From Legionella spiritensis (GTDB lineage: Bacteria > Pseudomonadota > Gammaproteobacteria > Legionellales > Legionellaceae): DNA of 64,000 bases. Made by a program: the position numbers and the translations under genes. Every line of letters begins with the position of its first letter. Position 1 is the first letter of the stretch. Shown here piece after piece: positions 20,887 through 29,805 of the stretch. Where the stretch lies: the NCBI RefSeq assembly GCF_900186965.1, contig NZ_LT906457.1, positions 1,266,501-1,330,500 on the forward strand, read 5' to 3'. The notes below the pieces were generated by a model. The model made no database searches. It saw only the letters and a program-made list of their open reading frames with translations, and was not told the origin of the DNA.

Positions 20887-21024
20887 GGACTGTTTGATCT
20901 CACTTAAGGTTAATGGCTGGAGAATTGTACAATAATTTTATATATTGTCCATATTTTTTAAAATGATTTGCAGCAAAAAAACAAATTTTTATAAGAAAAC
21001 GTGCTGGAACGCAAGAATTATTTT

Positions 21025-24000
21025 TTAAAAATGATAGGCGTTATTTCCTATTGGTTGTTTCTGCGGATTATTGGCCTGATTATTACCGTTGCTTTGGTGA
21101 TTGATTCGATTGTCACAGGCTGTAATTAAATCGTTTAAGTTTTTTATTGGTTTGTCAGATTCGTAAGCCCTGGTTAATTCGAGACTGTATTCCTTAATAA
21201 ACCGGCATACCGTATTGCCCAGCGTCCCTTGTTGCAACGCTTTAATATCCCGGGGCGTTAGGAAATGGTTTTCTTTACATTGAAGCAAGGCAACCAGATG
21301 CTCGGCAGCCTGACATTTATCCGTTTTGGTGAATTGTGCGGCGGCAAAAAAATGATACGTGTCTCGTATATCATCCTCTCGTGTTTTCCTGTAATCAAGA
21401 ATGTCGTTGATCAGAGCCTGAATAATATGATCGACGTTATGCCTGTTTAAATCATCGATGAGTGAGTTGACTGAAATCAATGCGTCAGTAGAGCCTGATT
21501 CCAAAGCCAACGAAGGGTTGTCTTTAAGAAATTGTGTGATCGTGCGTCCCAGAAGGCCATTGTTAAGCGCGCCGCGATCCCTTTTGCGAATCATCCTGAT
21601 ATCTTTCGGATCGTCTGACAATGCGCCTTGTAAACGTTGAACCGCTTCGAGTTTATCTTCCCGGGTGTATTGAAAAAAAGGAAGGATATGATGAGTTTTG
21701 CCGCCTTTCTCACGGGTACTTTGATAGTCGGTAATATGGCCAGTCAACGCTTTTTTGGCCGATGGCTTTGGGGCGGGCATGGCAACGGGTTGTTCCTCAT
21801 TCGGTTCAATAATCGAGTGCCGTTCATCCTTATCCGTGGTTTCCGGCTGTATTTCATCGTCACAGTCGCTCGGCTCCTGTTTGCCGGACTCTTCAAGACA
21901 CCATGCCTCAAATTGCTCCGGTTCGGTGGTATACTTGTCCAGAATATCAAACAAGAGCGGTAATTGTCCGCTACTGTCCACATCGCCCGTTGATAACTGC
22001 CAGGTTTGCAGTGTGTCACGAAGGTTAATCAGTTTCCTGCGTGTGGATCCGTCTAGGATAATCTTTGTCAGGGGTTGCTTCCCGAAGGTGTCTAAAAACT
22101 CGGCAACTGTGTTTTGAAAATCGTTGAGAAGGCTGTAATAAAGTTCAAAGTCATAGAAATGTCTTTTTAAATCAATACCCGATTTGACCATGTGATTCTG
22201 CACAGCCATGATGGTTTGCTCGATGATCGGTTTTTTTCCGGCTAAAATGACACTCAAGGCCAATGGACAATTCTTGCATAACAGGGTGTTCAATTGATGG
22301 CGCGGATCGTCTTGTAAATGGTTCATGGCGTCCTCGATCAGCGCGTCCATGATAGCCTGATCCTGTTGTTGCAGCGTGCGCAGTAACTCCTCATCAATGT
22401 CTTTTGTATGGCTATCTTTTAACAAGGCTACGATGGTTGGCCACTGGTGATGTTCAAGAGCCGCGGCTAACACTTGATCAAGAGGATAGTGTTCCAGCAA
22501 GACCCGGAGAACCAGTGGTTTCGCAAGGTTTTCTGCAAACAGATCAATATTCAGTTCCGGTTTGCTTTCCGATTGTTCGTAAAGCGCTTTGAGAACCTCA
22601 TGATCGGCTTCATCCAGCGCATTGGCAATTAAGCGGTTTCTTAACACGCCGGAGCTGGTTTGGGCCAGTGATATTCTGGAAAGGCGGGGATCAAAAATAA
22701 ATTCTTCAATAGAGGCGTGCAGGGATGCAAAGGGACGGTATTTTTCCCGCTTAACAAACTCATACAGGCGAACCAGTTTTTTTTCTTTATACACCTTTTC
22801 GTAAATGGCCCGGGCTTCCAGTCCGTCAAATAATTGATCGAGTTTTTGGTGAAGCGCTTTCTGATCATCAAACCGAAGCGGGGTAGCCAGCACTTCATTG
22901 GCGATATTCAGGGCTTTACTGGCGCAAGCCTGATGAAATAATTCTTTTTTATCCAGCTTGATAAACTGCGGTTGGGATTGCAATTTTCTAAAGAGATCCA
23001 GGTCATCGGCAGCCAGGGCGCAGTGAAGATAGGATGGAAAATCCTGATCCCGAAATACCATCTCGGATATAAAAAGAACCACAGCCGGCTTGCCGAGTTT
23101 GAATATCAGTTCTGAATTGCCCTCAAACTGTTGATAAAAAAATTCTTTAAACCCGGGATTCTGTAACGCGGTTTTCAAAAGAGCGACGTCGTCTTGTTGA
23201 ACGGCAGTCCATAAAAGCTTTTGGGCCAGGGGGGATCGTCCAACATAGGAAGCACCATGGCGGAGCAAGAAAATGCTTCCCGCAATGTTTCCCTGTGCAA
23301 GCGCTTTGTAAAGAGGCAATCCTTCCGGCTTGTGGGCGATATCGATGTAATCGCGCAGTATTGCGATAATTTTTTCATCCTCTCTTTCTACGGCGTGATG
23401 CAATAATTGTCGGTAGATTTCCGGATCAAGGCATCTTTCTTCTGCGAGTAACAAGGCCAGCAAGCCGTATTCCTTATCATTTTCCAAACGAAAGTAAATG
23501 GCTTGATTTTTGGCAACAGCAGGGTATTGGTGGAGCAAATGCGCAATCGAACCTGCTTGACGATACGTCCTGGTAAAAGTACGGTATTGTTCTTCAAGCG
23601 TCAGTGGTGCAAAAAATTTAATTCGATCGGCGAAACGCAGATACTGTCGGCTAAGACTATAATGGTGAAGCGTCACCAGATGAGCGATTTCCTTACGAGT
23701 CTCCTGATAAAACAGGGTATCTTCTTCTAAGTTTTCCCCGGGAATATGTTCGCTGATTTTACTACGGTAAGTGCTGGTTTCTTCCGTGAATAACTGATTG
23801 AAACTTATTTCATCAAGGGCGTCAGACAGCTTTATAATCTTGTCCATTATCAAGCGGGCTGGGCGATTTTTTTTGATGGCCGCCAATTGCTCCTGGATAT
23901 AGGCCATACAAAAAGATTTACCGTGTGCATCGTTGATGACGCTTTTATAAAGCGATTGGTTGTCGTAGTGAAGGGCGAAGCCCAGGTATTTTTTTTGTTG

Positions 24001-25941
24001 CTCCGGCTCTATAGCGTGCCAGTTTCGGGTAATAAACTGATAATGGCCTCGTTTTATAAGATTTCCAATCAATTTTTCATTTTCTTTGGTGAAAAACTCG
24101 TCACATCGGATAGAGCTGGTTAAAATGGCGGTGATTTGGTCGCAATCATTGACTTCCACGGCCTGCTGCAACAAGCGTAGTTGAGGCTCGGTGGAAATGA
24201 CATAGCCTTTTTCCGTAAGAAAGGCGACCATGTCCTTGTTTGAGCATTCACAGGCAAAAAGTAGGGCGTCGTCGTCAAGGGGTTCTGAGTGCAAAGTCCG
24301 CCAGTTGTCGCGGATCACGTCATTTAGCTGATATCTGGTTAAAATCTGAAAAGCGCTCAGCCCTTCCTTTTTTTGGAATAAATCAATCCTGTCTTCCAGA
24401 TTGCCTGAGCGCATCTTTTTGACGAATTCAACCCAACAGGAATCGGTATGGTATGCCAGCCATAATTCAAAAAATTCGGGATTTTTTCGTTTTAACAGTT
24501 CCCGCAGGGACGTGGAGTGGATGTTAAACCCTTTTTTTAAAAGCAATTCAAAACTGTAGAGAGACGATTTTTGAAGGATTAACTTGCTCAGATAATTATT
24601 TTTGAGCGGCATTTCCGGGAGTTTTTCCAGCCAGAAGGTTAATGCGCCGTGCCGGTCTTCCAGCACAGCCGTTTCTACGGCCAGTCTGATGGTGGCTTCT
24701 GACAGCAATGGCATATGATCGGCAAATAGTTGTAATGCTTCCTGGCTACCTGTTCTGGTGAGTTCTGTAACAATCGTGTTAATAATGGATAATGGTAGTC
24801 CGGACAAATCAATGCCGTATTCGTGATAAAGATCCAATACCTGCTTAAAGGAAGGGCTGCCGTAAGCTTTGGATGCGATGACCAGAAAATAAAATTCTTC
24901 GGTAAGATAATTTTTAAACACATGCTGTTCATACGAGGAATGTTTTATCAAGTCCTGGTAGTCGGATAACATCCTGATGAATAAAGATTGATTTCCTGCA
25001 TATAACGCGCTGCTGAGAAAGAGCCGTTTTCCGCTTTTGTCGCTTTTGCGGTATTGTTCCCAGACAATGGCGTTGTTGGCTTCCCGAAGCAGTAAGGGAA
25101 GGAGTTCTTGCTGAGTCAGGCTGCTGTCCTTTTCCACAATGTAATGGATGGTTTCAACGTCCCGGGCATCGCATGCAAAATTGAAACTGTTATAATTCCG
25201 GTTGTCGTTACGCATTGAAAGTTTGCGTTGGAAGGCTTGCGCGCCATTTAAACTGGTTGCAAAAATAGCTTTTTTATCAGGGTAGCTGGTTTTTTGCCGA
25301 TCATCAGGGTGCGCATAGGCGTGGATTGAAAAACCTGCCAGATTATTTTTGCAATATCCAAATTGCCTGGCCAGTTCATCTATCAGGTCTGTCGCTGTGG
25401 AGAATAGTTTTATATTGGATTTATCATCCTCGTCGGCAACGTCTTGATCTTCATCATAATTAGGATCATATATCTCATATTGGCCGTTAACACAGGTAAC
25501 CGCGATGGCATGATTGGGTGATTGAATGTAGTAAGAGCGGCCTTCGTTACTCATTTGTGCAAAAATCTTTGCCCATTGTTCCTTGCTTTCCACGAGGCCG
25601 ATATCGAATTCCCTTTTAATGGGTTTGCCGTCGATAAAAACCTGATTTTCCAGTTCGCCCTGATATGCTTTGCCCTTGGTGTATTTCGTGGTATTAAACG
25701 CGATTTCAATGTCGCGGATAAACAGAGCCAGCTTATCGCCCTCGCTAAATTTATAATGAGGGGGAAGTGATGCTAATTGCCGGCATAACCTGAAAAACTC
25801 GTCTTTTTTGCCTTCCAGTCGGTATTTAATATAAACAACCGCCAATCCGGCACAGATCCCTTCGGTATTCAGAAGAATCGGGGCGTCTTCCTGACTTAAA
25901 AAACGGTTAACCTCATTGATAATTTTGATTTGAGCAGGCAT
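21025..25941 (-). CDS. 1638-aa protein: C58-like cysteine protease domain, ankyrin-like array, duplicated C-terminal module
   Basis: A very large, cytosolic-looking protein with no signal peptide. Residues 1-210 look like a papain-fold C58 (YopT/AvrPphB-type) peptidase: Cys30 in NTEGICAGLAVVY, His144 in SPNHAIAV, and Asp159 in YEIYDPNYD give a triad in the right order. Residues about 230-1300 are a long run of helical pairs resembling degenerate ankyrin repeats (LLKKGFNIHS; LLFACECSNKDMVAFLTEKG; LLRHGASYVGRSPLA). Residues about 1440-1620 hold two copies of an approximately 80-residue module (DYQSTREK...FFQYTREDKLEAVQRL and DYRKTRED...FFAAAQFTKTDKCQAAEHL). The layout strongly suggests a translocated effector, though I cannot name an orthologue. 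The ribosome site is weak. Confidence 0.8.
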   Translation of the reverse strand: MPAQIKIINEVNRFLSQEDAPILLNTEGICAGLAVVYIKYRLEGKKDEFFRLCRQLASLPPHYKFSEGDKLALFIRDIEIAFNTTKYTKGKAYQGELENQVFIDGKPIKREFDIGLVESKEQWAKIFAQMSNEGRSYYIQSPNHAIAVTCVNGQYEIYDPNYDEDQDVADEDDKSNIKLFSTATDLIDELARQFGYCKNNLAGFSIHAYAHPDDRQKTSYPDKKAIFATSLNGAQAFQRKLSMRNDNRNYNSFNFACDARDVETIHYIVEKDSSLTQQELLPLLLREANNAIVWEQYRKSDKSGKRLFLSSALYAGNQSLFIRMLSDYQDLIKHSSYEQHVFKNYLTEEFYFLVIASKAYGSPSFKQVLDLYHEYGIDLSGLPLSIINTIVTELTRTGSQEALQLFADHMPLLSEATIRLAVETAVLEDRHGALTFWLEKLPEMPLKNNYLSKLILQKSSLYSFELLLKKGFNIHSTSLRELLKRKNPEFFELWLAYHTDSCWVEFVKKMRSGNLEDRIDLFQKKEGLSAFQILTRYQLNDVIRDNWRTLHSEPLDDDALLFACECSNKDMVAFLTEKGYVISTEPQLRLLQQAVEVNDCDQITAILTSSIRCDEFFTKENEKLIGNLIKRGHYQFITRNWHAIEPEQQKKYLGFALHYDNQSLYKSVINDAHGKSFCMAYIQEQLAAIKKNRPARLIMDKIIKLSDALDEISFNQLFTEETSTYRSKISEHIPGENLEEDTLFYQETRKEIAHLVTLHHYSLSRQYLRFADRIKFFAPLTLEEQYRTFTRTYRQAGSIAHLLHQYPAVAKNQAIYFRLENDKEYGLLALLLAEERCLDPEIYRQLLHHAVEREDEKIIAILRDYIDIAHKPEGLPLYKALAQGNIAGSIFLLRHGASYVGRSPLAQKLLWTAVQQDDVALLKTALQNPGFKEFFYQQFEGNSELIFKLGKPAVVLFISEMVFRDQDFPSYLHCALAADDLDLFRKLQSQPQFIKLDKKELFHQACASKALNIANEVLATPLRFDDQKALHQKLDQLFDGLEARAIYEKVYKEKKLVRLYEFVKREKYRPFASLHASIEEFIFDPRLSRISLAQTSSGVLRNRLIANALDEADHEVLKALYEQSESKPELNIDLFAENLAKPLVLRVLLEHYPLDQVLAAALEHHQWPTIVALLKDSHTKDIDEELLRTLQQQDQAIMDALIEDAMNHLQDDPRHQLNTLLCKNCPLALSVILAGKKPIIEQTIMAVQNHMVKSGIDLKRHFYDFELYYSLLNDFQNTVAEFLDTFGKQPLTKIILDGSTRRKLINLRDTLQTWQLSTGDVDSSGQLPLLFDILDKYTTEPEQFEAWCLEESGKQEPSDCDDEIQPETTDKDERHSIIEPNEEQPVAMPAPKPSAKKALTGHITDYQSTREKGGKTHHILPFFQYTREDKLEAVQRLQGALSDDPKDIRMIRKRDRGALNNGLLGRTITQFLKDNPSLALESGSTDALISVNSLIDDLNRHNVDHIIQALINDILDYRKTREDDIRDTYHFFAAAQFTKTDKCQAAEHLVALLQCKENHFLTPRDIKALQQGTLGNTVCRFIKEYSLELTRAYESDKPIKNLNDLITACDNRINHQSNGNNQANNPQKQPIGNNAYHF

Positions 25942-25983
25942 GTGTACAACTATGAGAATTTATAAATCAAATAAGAGTGGTGT

Positions 25984-26006
25984 ATTATACATAAAAGTGA
26001 TTAAAA
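25984..26006 (-). promoter_or_regulatory. Promoter -10 and adjacent upstream motif of the 1638-aa gene
   Basis: On the minus strand a perfect TATAAT (25984-25989) lies about 43 bases before the ATG. Directly upstream is TTTTAATCACTTTTATG (25990-26006), which matches 16 of 17 bases of a site upstream of the HAD-like candidate effector at 60113-60129. No good -35 hexamer is seen, so an activator site in its place is possible. Confidence 0.45.
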
Positions 26007-26057
26007 AATAAACTAATTGGTGCTCGAAGTCGAAAGGAGGAATTCAGGATTTGATGT

Positions 26058-26145
26058 TGGCGGAGAGAGAGGGATTCGAACCCTCGATACGTTGCCGTAT
26101 ACACACTTTCCAGGCGTGCGCCTTCGACCGCTCGGCCACCTCTCC
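26058..26145 (-). tRNA. tRNA-Ser(GGA)
   Basis: An 88-nt class II tRNA read on the minus strand. It starts GGAGAGGTGGCCGAGCGG, has the anticodon loop CTGGAAA (anticodon GGA), a long variable arm, the T-loop GGTTCGAATCC, and an encoded CCA end. The acceptor stem pairs fully with one G-U pair. Confidence 0.97.
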
Positions 26146-26158
26146 ACAAAGGCGAAAG

Positions 26159-26185
26159 GATATACGTATCTTAAGGTGAAATCAA
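26159..26185 (-). promoter_or_regulatory. Candidate promoter of tRNA-Ser
   Basis: On the minus strand TTGATT (26180-26185) and TATATC (26159-26164) are separated by 15 bases, 13 bases before the tRNA. The spacing is one or two bases short, so the call is tentative. Confidence 0.35.
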
Positions 26186-26243
26186 TACCTGTTTATAAAA
26201 CAAACAGAGCAACCGTATGCTTTGCTTCATTGGAATCCATGTT

Positions 26244-26334
26244 GTGTCGTCCCCGCGCAGGCGGGGATCCCCTTTCATCAAACGAAGTGAGGTGTTGTAT
26301 TGAAAATGGATTCCCGCCTGCGCGGGAAAGACAC
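26244..26334. repeat. Palindromic repeat family B, copy 1
   Basis: Arms GTGTCGTCCCCGCGCAGG and the matching CCTGCGCGGGAAAGACAC close a hyphenated palindrome of about 91 bases. The inner CCCCGCGCAGGCGGGG hairpin is the common proteobacterial intergenic repeat type. It lacks the outer MITE ends seen in copies 2 and 3. It lies alone in the gap between tRNA-Ser and the next gene (26146-26498). Confidence 0.8.
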
Positions 26335-26440
26335 AATTTGTGTACTTGAAATATTATATTAATACAAAATTGTATGATCTTGCCTGATAAAGCAAACAGG
26401 AAAAATCCTGTTTTACTTGTAGTGAGTTTATAAAATCTTT

Positions 26441-26469
26441 TTGACTTCCTAATGAACCACGATTATTAT
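26441..26469 (+). promoter_or_regulatory. Promoter of the uridine-kinase-like gene
   Basis: TTGACT (26441-26446) and TATTAT (26464-26469) are 17 bases apart, close to the sigma-70 consensus, 30 bases before the ATG at 26499. Confidence 0.6.
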
Positions 26470-26498
26470 GCGCAAAATTAAATCATCAGGGTTTTATT

Positions 26499-27062
26499 AT
26501 GTACGTTATTGCCATTTGCGGTGCTTATGGATCTCCCATCAGGACGTTTGCAGAAGATTTATATGAGTTTGTAACGGAGAAAGAAAGCAGCTTGTCAACA
26601 ATTTTGATTGATGAGAATGAGTTTCTTCACGATGTCACGAAGAGGACTCTTGTGGACTTTCCCGACCTTGCAGCTCATATCAGGAAACAGGATGAAGATA
26701 GTATCGTTTTGGTCGTTGGAAACCGCTTGTTTCTCGATGAGAACTTGCAGAAAACATTTAATATTCGCCTGTTTATAGATACGGCAAACGATATTTGTCT
26801 GAGTAACCATATAAAAAGCCAATCTGAAAAGAGGGAACTTGACCTCGTGATCGATGAGTATATGAAGTTGCTCAAACCCGAAAACGATGACCACGTGAAT
26901 CCGTCTGGAAAGCGTGCCGATGTTATAGTTCCAGCCGACAAGGATTTTACGATTATATTTAATCTTCTGTTTTCCTCTATACAGGCGTCTTTGTCGCCGA
27001 AGGAATCCAGAGTTTATGATGAACGTGACGAAGAGAAAAGCGGCTATAGCTTTTTTGGCTAA
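26499..27062 (+). CDS. Uridine-kinase-like protein with degenerate P-loop
   Basis: A 187-aa protein. The overall pattern follows uridine kinase: a first strand and loop (IAICGAYGSPIRTFAEDL), a middle strand (DSIVLVVGNRLFLDE), and the segment IRLFIDTANDICLSNHI followed by the conserved ending PSGKRADVIVP. In active kinases the first loop is GxxGSGKST. Here the Lys and Ser/Thr are absent (GAYGSPIR), so nucleotide phosphoryl transfer is unlikely. It may be a pseudokinase or bind another ligand. The gene stands alone with its own promoter and an AGGG ribosome site. Confidence 0.6.
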   Translation: MYVIAICGAYGSPIRTFAEDLYEFVTEKESSLSTILIDENEFLHDVTKRTLVDFPDLAAHIRKQDEDSIVLVVGNRLFLDENLQKTFNIRLFIDTANDICLSNHIKSQSEKRELDLVIDEYMKLLKPENDDHVNPSGKRADVIVPADKDFTIIFNLLFSSIQASLSPKESRVYDERDEEKSGYSFFG

Positions 27063-27083
27063 AAATCGAGCCGGTGGTATATA
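27055..27083 (+). promoter_or_regulatory. Candidate promoter of the secreted-protein gene
   Basis: TTGGCT (27055-27060, overlapping the stop of the gene before) and TATATA (27078-27083) are 17 bases apart, 35 bases before the ATG at 27118. Confidence 0.4.
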
Positions 27084-27117
27084 CTAAAATATATGAACTA
27101 ACAGGTATGAGCCGGCT

Positions 27118-27570
27118 ATGAATCGTCATTTACTTGCACTGTTTTCAGGTTTGGCATTCTCTGCGCCACTTTACGCGTTCCCATGTTTTATGACATTGGT
27201 TAAAGACAGTTGCTGGCTTAACTATAATGTCAAAGTTGTTGTACAGGATGCCGTGGCGAACAAGGAAGTGCTGACCATTACCGTTCCTAAAGGTAAAAAA
27301 TGGGCAAGAGAGCGTTTTGAGTGTCAGCCTGCTCAAAAATTCATGTATTTTGCCAGTTTTACTCCAACGATATGGGAAAATCAGGAGGATCTGGTCTATC
27401 GAGCCAAACGTTATTGGTTCATGCCCGGTTCGATAGGTGAGGGGGATACGGCATGGAATATTCCAATCTGTTATGCCAGAGATTTTGCCGGCACGCCGTT
27501 TCCTCCCGATGCAACGGGCAATTGCGTCTGTGATTTCAGTGACATTCCGGAGGTAAAACCACAGTCCTGA
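27118..27570 (+). CDS. Secreted protein of unknown function, Cys-containing
   Basis: A 150-aa protein with a clear signal peptide (MNRHLLALFSGLAFSAPLYA, cut before FPCF). The mature part has several Cys (CFMTLVKDSCW; FECQPAQ; IPICYARD; GNCVCDF), which suggests disulphides in the periplasm or outside the cell. I do not recognise a named family. It follows the uridine-kinase-like gene by 55 bases and has its own likely promoter. Confidence 0.65.
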   Translation: MNRHLLALFSGLAFSAPLYAFPCFMTLVKDSCWLNYNVKVVVQDAVANKEVLTITVPKGKKWARERFECQPAQKFMYFASFTPTIWENQEDLVYRAKRYWFMPGSIGEGDTAWNIPICYARDFAGTPFPPDATGNCVCDFSDIPEVKPQS

Positions 27571-27668
27571 TTATTTTAGGTTTTTCCGACCACAAGTATA
27601 TTTTAAGTGGTAACCGCTTTGTGTATGATGCTCGCAACAGAGTTTATTACATGACATGAGTGGATGGC

Positions 27669-28736
27669 ATGACTTTACCCGCATTAAGACAGCAAATAGC
27701 ACAAATGCTTATCATGGGATTTGATGGAACAAAAATCGATGATCAAAGTCCGGTGCATCATTGGTTAACTACGGATGGTCTGGGTGGCGTTATTCTCTTT
27801 GATTATGATTTACAAAAACATATTCCGCAAAAAAACATGGTCAGCCAAAGCCAGGTTAGGACGTTAACAGGGCAGTTACGTGAGGTAGCGGCCAAAGCTA
27901 CGCATGCCATACCGGAAGATATGCCGTTGTTTATCGCCATTGATTACGAAGGGGGTGCTGTCGATCGATTCAGGCAAATTGACACGGAAATAAAAGCGTT
28001 GTCTCCCAGGCAATATGCGGCCCTTTCCGAGCCCGAACGGCAGCGGGAAGCGCAAAAAATGGTTGAGATGGTAAAATTGCTGGGGTTTAATCTTAATTTT
28101 GCACCGGTGGTTGATTTGAATCTGACGGAAATGGACGGCATCATAGGTAAACTGGGACGAAGTTATTCACGAAACCCGGACGTTGTTGCGAAAATTGCCC
28201 GGCAATTTGTCGATGTATTTAGCGAAAACGGTGTGATCTGCTGTTATAAACATTTTCCCGGACATGGTAGTGCGCGAGGTGATACGCACTGTGGCATGAC
28301 GGATGTTACGGAAACGTTTCATGATGAGGAATTGATTCCTTACCGTCTTTTATTGGGTAACCCGGCCCGAGAGGTTATGGTGATGACCGCTCATGTCGTT
28401 AATCGCAAGCTGGATGCAAGCGGGCTGCCAGCCACCTTGTCCAAGGACATACTCACAGGCTTGTTAAGAGGGCAAATGGGTTTTGACGGCGTTATTGTGA
28501 GCGATGATCTGCAAATGAACGCGGTCAGCAAGCAATATTCCCTGGCGGATTCCCTGCGATTGACTATTAACGCCGGAGCCGATATGCTGATTTTTGCCAA
28601 TCAATTGGGAAAAATATCGCCGCGGGAAGTGATAGATGTGGTAGAGGCGCTGGTTCAGGAGAAAGCGATTGACGGTCACCGCATCCAGGAATCGTATCAG
28701 CGAATCAAGCGTTTGAAACAAACAATAGCACAATAG
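27669..28736 (+). CDS. nagZ: Beta-N-acetylhexosaminidase, GH3 family (NagZ-like)
   Basis: A 355-aa glycoside hydrolase family 3 protein. The NagZ signature KHFPGHG starts near residue 194 and includes the acid/base His, and the nucleophile Asp is near residue 279 in VSDDLQM. The other motifs, AIDYEGGAVDR and LNFAPVVDLN, fit. There is no signal peptide, as for cytoplasmic NagZ, which removes GlcNAc from anhydromuropeptides in cell-wall recycling. ATG 27669 is chosen over GTG 27660. The IS5 element begins 39 bases after the stop. Confidence 0.9.
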   Translation: MTLPALRQQIAQMLIMGFDGTKIDDQSPVHHWLTTDGLGGVILFDYDLQKHIPQKNMVSQSQVRTLTGQLREVAAKATHAIPEDMPLFIAIDYEGGAVDRFRQIDTEIKALSPRQYAALSEPERQREAQKMVEMVKLLGFNLNFAPVVDLNLTEMDGIIGKLGRSYSRNPDVVAKIARQFVDVFSENGVICCYKHFPGHGSARGDTHCGMTDVTETFHDEELIPYRLLLGNPAREVMVMTAHVVNRKLDASGLPATLSKDILTGLLRGQMGFDGVIVSDDLQMNAVSKQYSLADSLRLTINAGADMLIFANQLGKISPREVIDVVEALVQEKAIDGHRIQESYQRIKRLKQTIAQ

Positions 28737-28774
28737 TGCCAGGATAACGTTCAGGATATTTACAGGATGAGGTA

Positions 28775-29644
28775 CTAGGTTCCGTGAACAAAATTTCTAA
28801 CGCATCCATATCAGCGCTCCGGCAAAGTGAATAAACCCTAAGAATGCTGAAATGGTTTTATCGAAACGTGAAAAAACCCTGCGGAAATGCTTTATTTTTG
28901 AGAAAAAAGTTTCGATTAAGAACCGCTCTTTATAGACCTCGTTATCAATTTTTCTTGGACATTTTACATGCTTTCTCGATGGGATCACCGGACAACAATT
29001 ATGACTCTTCAGGGAGCTAATGAATGGCTGTGAATCATATCCTTTATCAGCAAGTACTAATGTATTGCGCTGTTCTTTTAGCAATTCAGCCGCTTGAGTA
29101 ATGTCGTTTCTGTGTCCGCCTGTTAGAGTAAATCGAATAGGGTTACCTAACCCATCAACCACAGCATGTATTTTGGTAGTAAAGCCCCCTTTACTACGGC
29201 CCAGTGCCTGAGCTTCGTTTCCTTGTTTGCTATAGCCTGATGCGCAAGCATGAGCACGCACAATCGTTGCATCGATCATAACGGCCTGATCATCAATATC
29301 ACTGACTGAACACATTAATTCAGACCAAATGCCTCGATCAGACCAAGCTTTATATCGTCTGTGAACCTGGCGCCAATGCCCATAATAATCAGGAAGAAGA
29401 CGCCATTGACATCCCGTCCGCAATATATACCAAATCCCTTCTATAAATCGGCGCAATCTCTTTTCTTCTTGTGTATGAAGACCTTTTATTCCTCGCAAAA
29501 AAGAATAGAGTCGGTTCCATACTTGCTCTGATATGTTATTATTCATTTTGGCAGTTTTTTAGTGATTTTTCGACGGCAAATCGTATTTCACTATAGAAAC
29601 TGCCTTTTTTTCAACTAATTAGAAATTTTGTTCACGGAACCTAG
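28775..29644 (-). mobile_element. IS5-family insertion sequence, complete
   Basis: Ends 28775-28800 and 29619-29644 are perfect 26-base inverted repeats (outermost CTAG, then GTTCCGTGAACAAAATTT and so on). CTAG at both edges is probably the 4-bp target duplication, common in IS5-type insertions, leaving an element of about 862 bp. It carries one intact transposase gene. Its right CTAG is also the first four bases of the adjacent MITE (29641-29805), so it inserted at the MITE boundary. Confidence 0.88.
28797..29546 (-). CDS. IS5-family transposase
   Basis: A 249-aa DDE transposase in a single frame. N-terminal: FIEGIWYILRTGCQWRLLP, typical of the IS5/IS427 type. Catalytic residues: first Asp in VMIDATIVRAH, second Asp in VLADKGYDS, and the Glu in ERFLIETFFSKIKHFRR. 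SKGGFTTKIHAVVDGLGNP is the usual family segment. Frame and ends are intact, so it may be active. Confidence 0.93.
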   Translation of the reverse strand: MNNNISEQVWNRLYSFLRGIKGLHTQEEKRLRRFIEGIWYILRTGCQWRLLPDYYGHWRQVHRRYKAWSDRGIWSELMCSVSDIDDQAVMIDATIVRAHACASGYSKQGNEAQALGRSKGGFTTKIHAVVDGLGNPIRFTLTGGHRNDITQAAELLKEQRNTLVLADKGYDSQPFISSLKSHNCCPVIPSRKHVKCPRKIDNEVYKERFLIETFFSKIKHFRRVFSRFDKTISAFLGFIHFAGALIWMR

Positions 29645-29805
29645 GGCGTGTCCTCATTCTGTTTCACAGCTAAAACCTGTACTAATTTGCTCAAATTACA
29701 GTTTGAATTCGTCAAATAGGGCTGCTATTCTCCTCATTCAATCTGCAATTTGCGCTAAATTATCCCAACTTTTAGCTCGCGAAACAGAATGAGGACACGC
29801 CCTAG
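29641..29805. mobile_element. MITE, family C, 165 bp
   Basis: A non-coding element with perfect 25-base inverted ends: CTAGGGCGTGTCCTCATTCT plus GTTTC at 29641-29665 and the complement at 29781-29805. The pairing continues imperfectly for about 10 more bases. It codes for nothing and would need a transposase in trans. Single ends of the same sequence occur at 34718-34733 and 57827-57849. Confidence 0.85.

Noticed and set aside
26017..26349. 110-codon ORF containing ERGIRTLDTLPYTHFPG
   Set aside because: It is the translated opposite strand of tRNA-Ser and repeat B, a well-known false protein.
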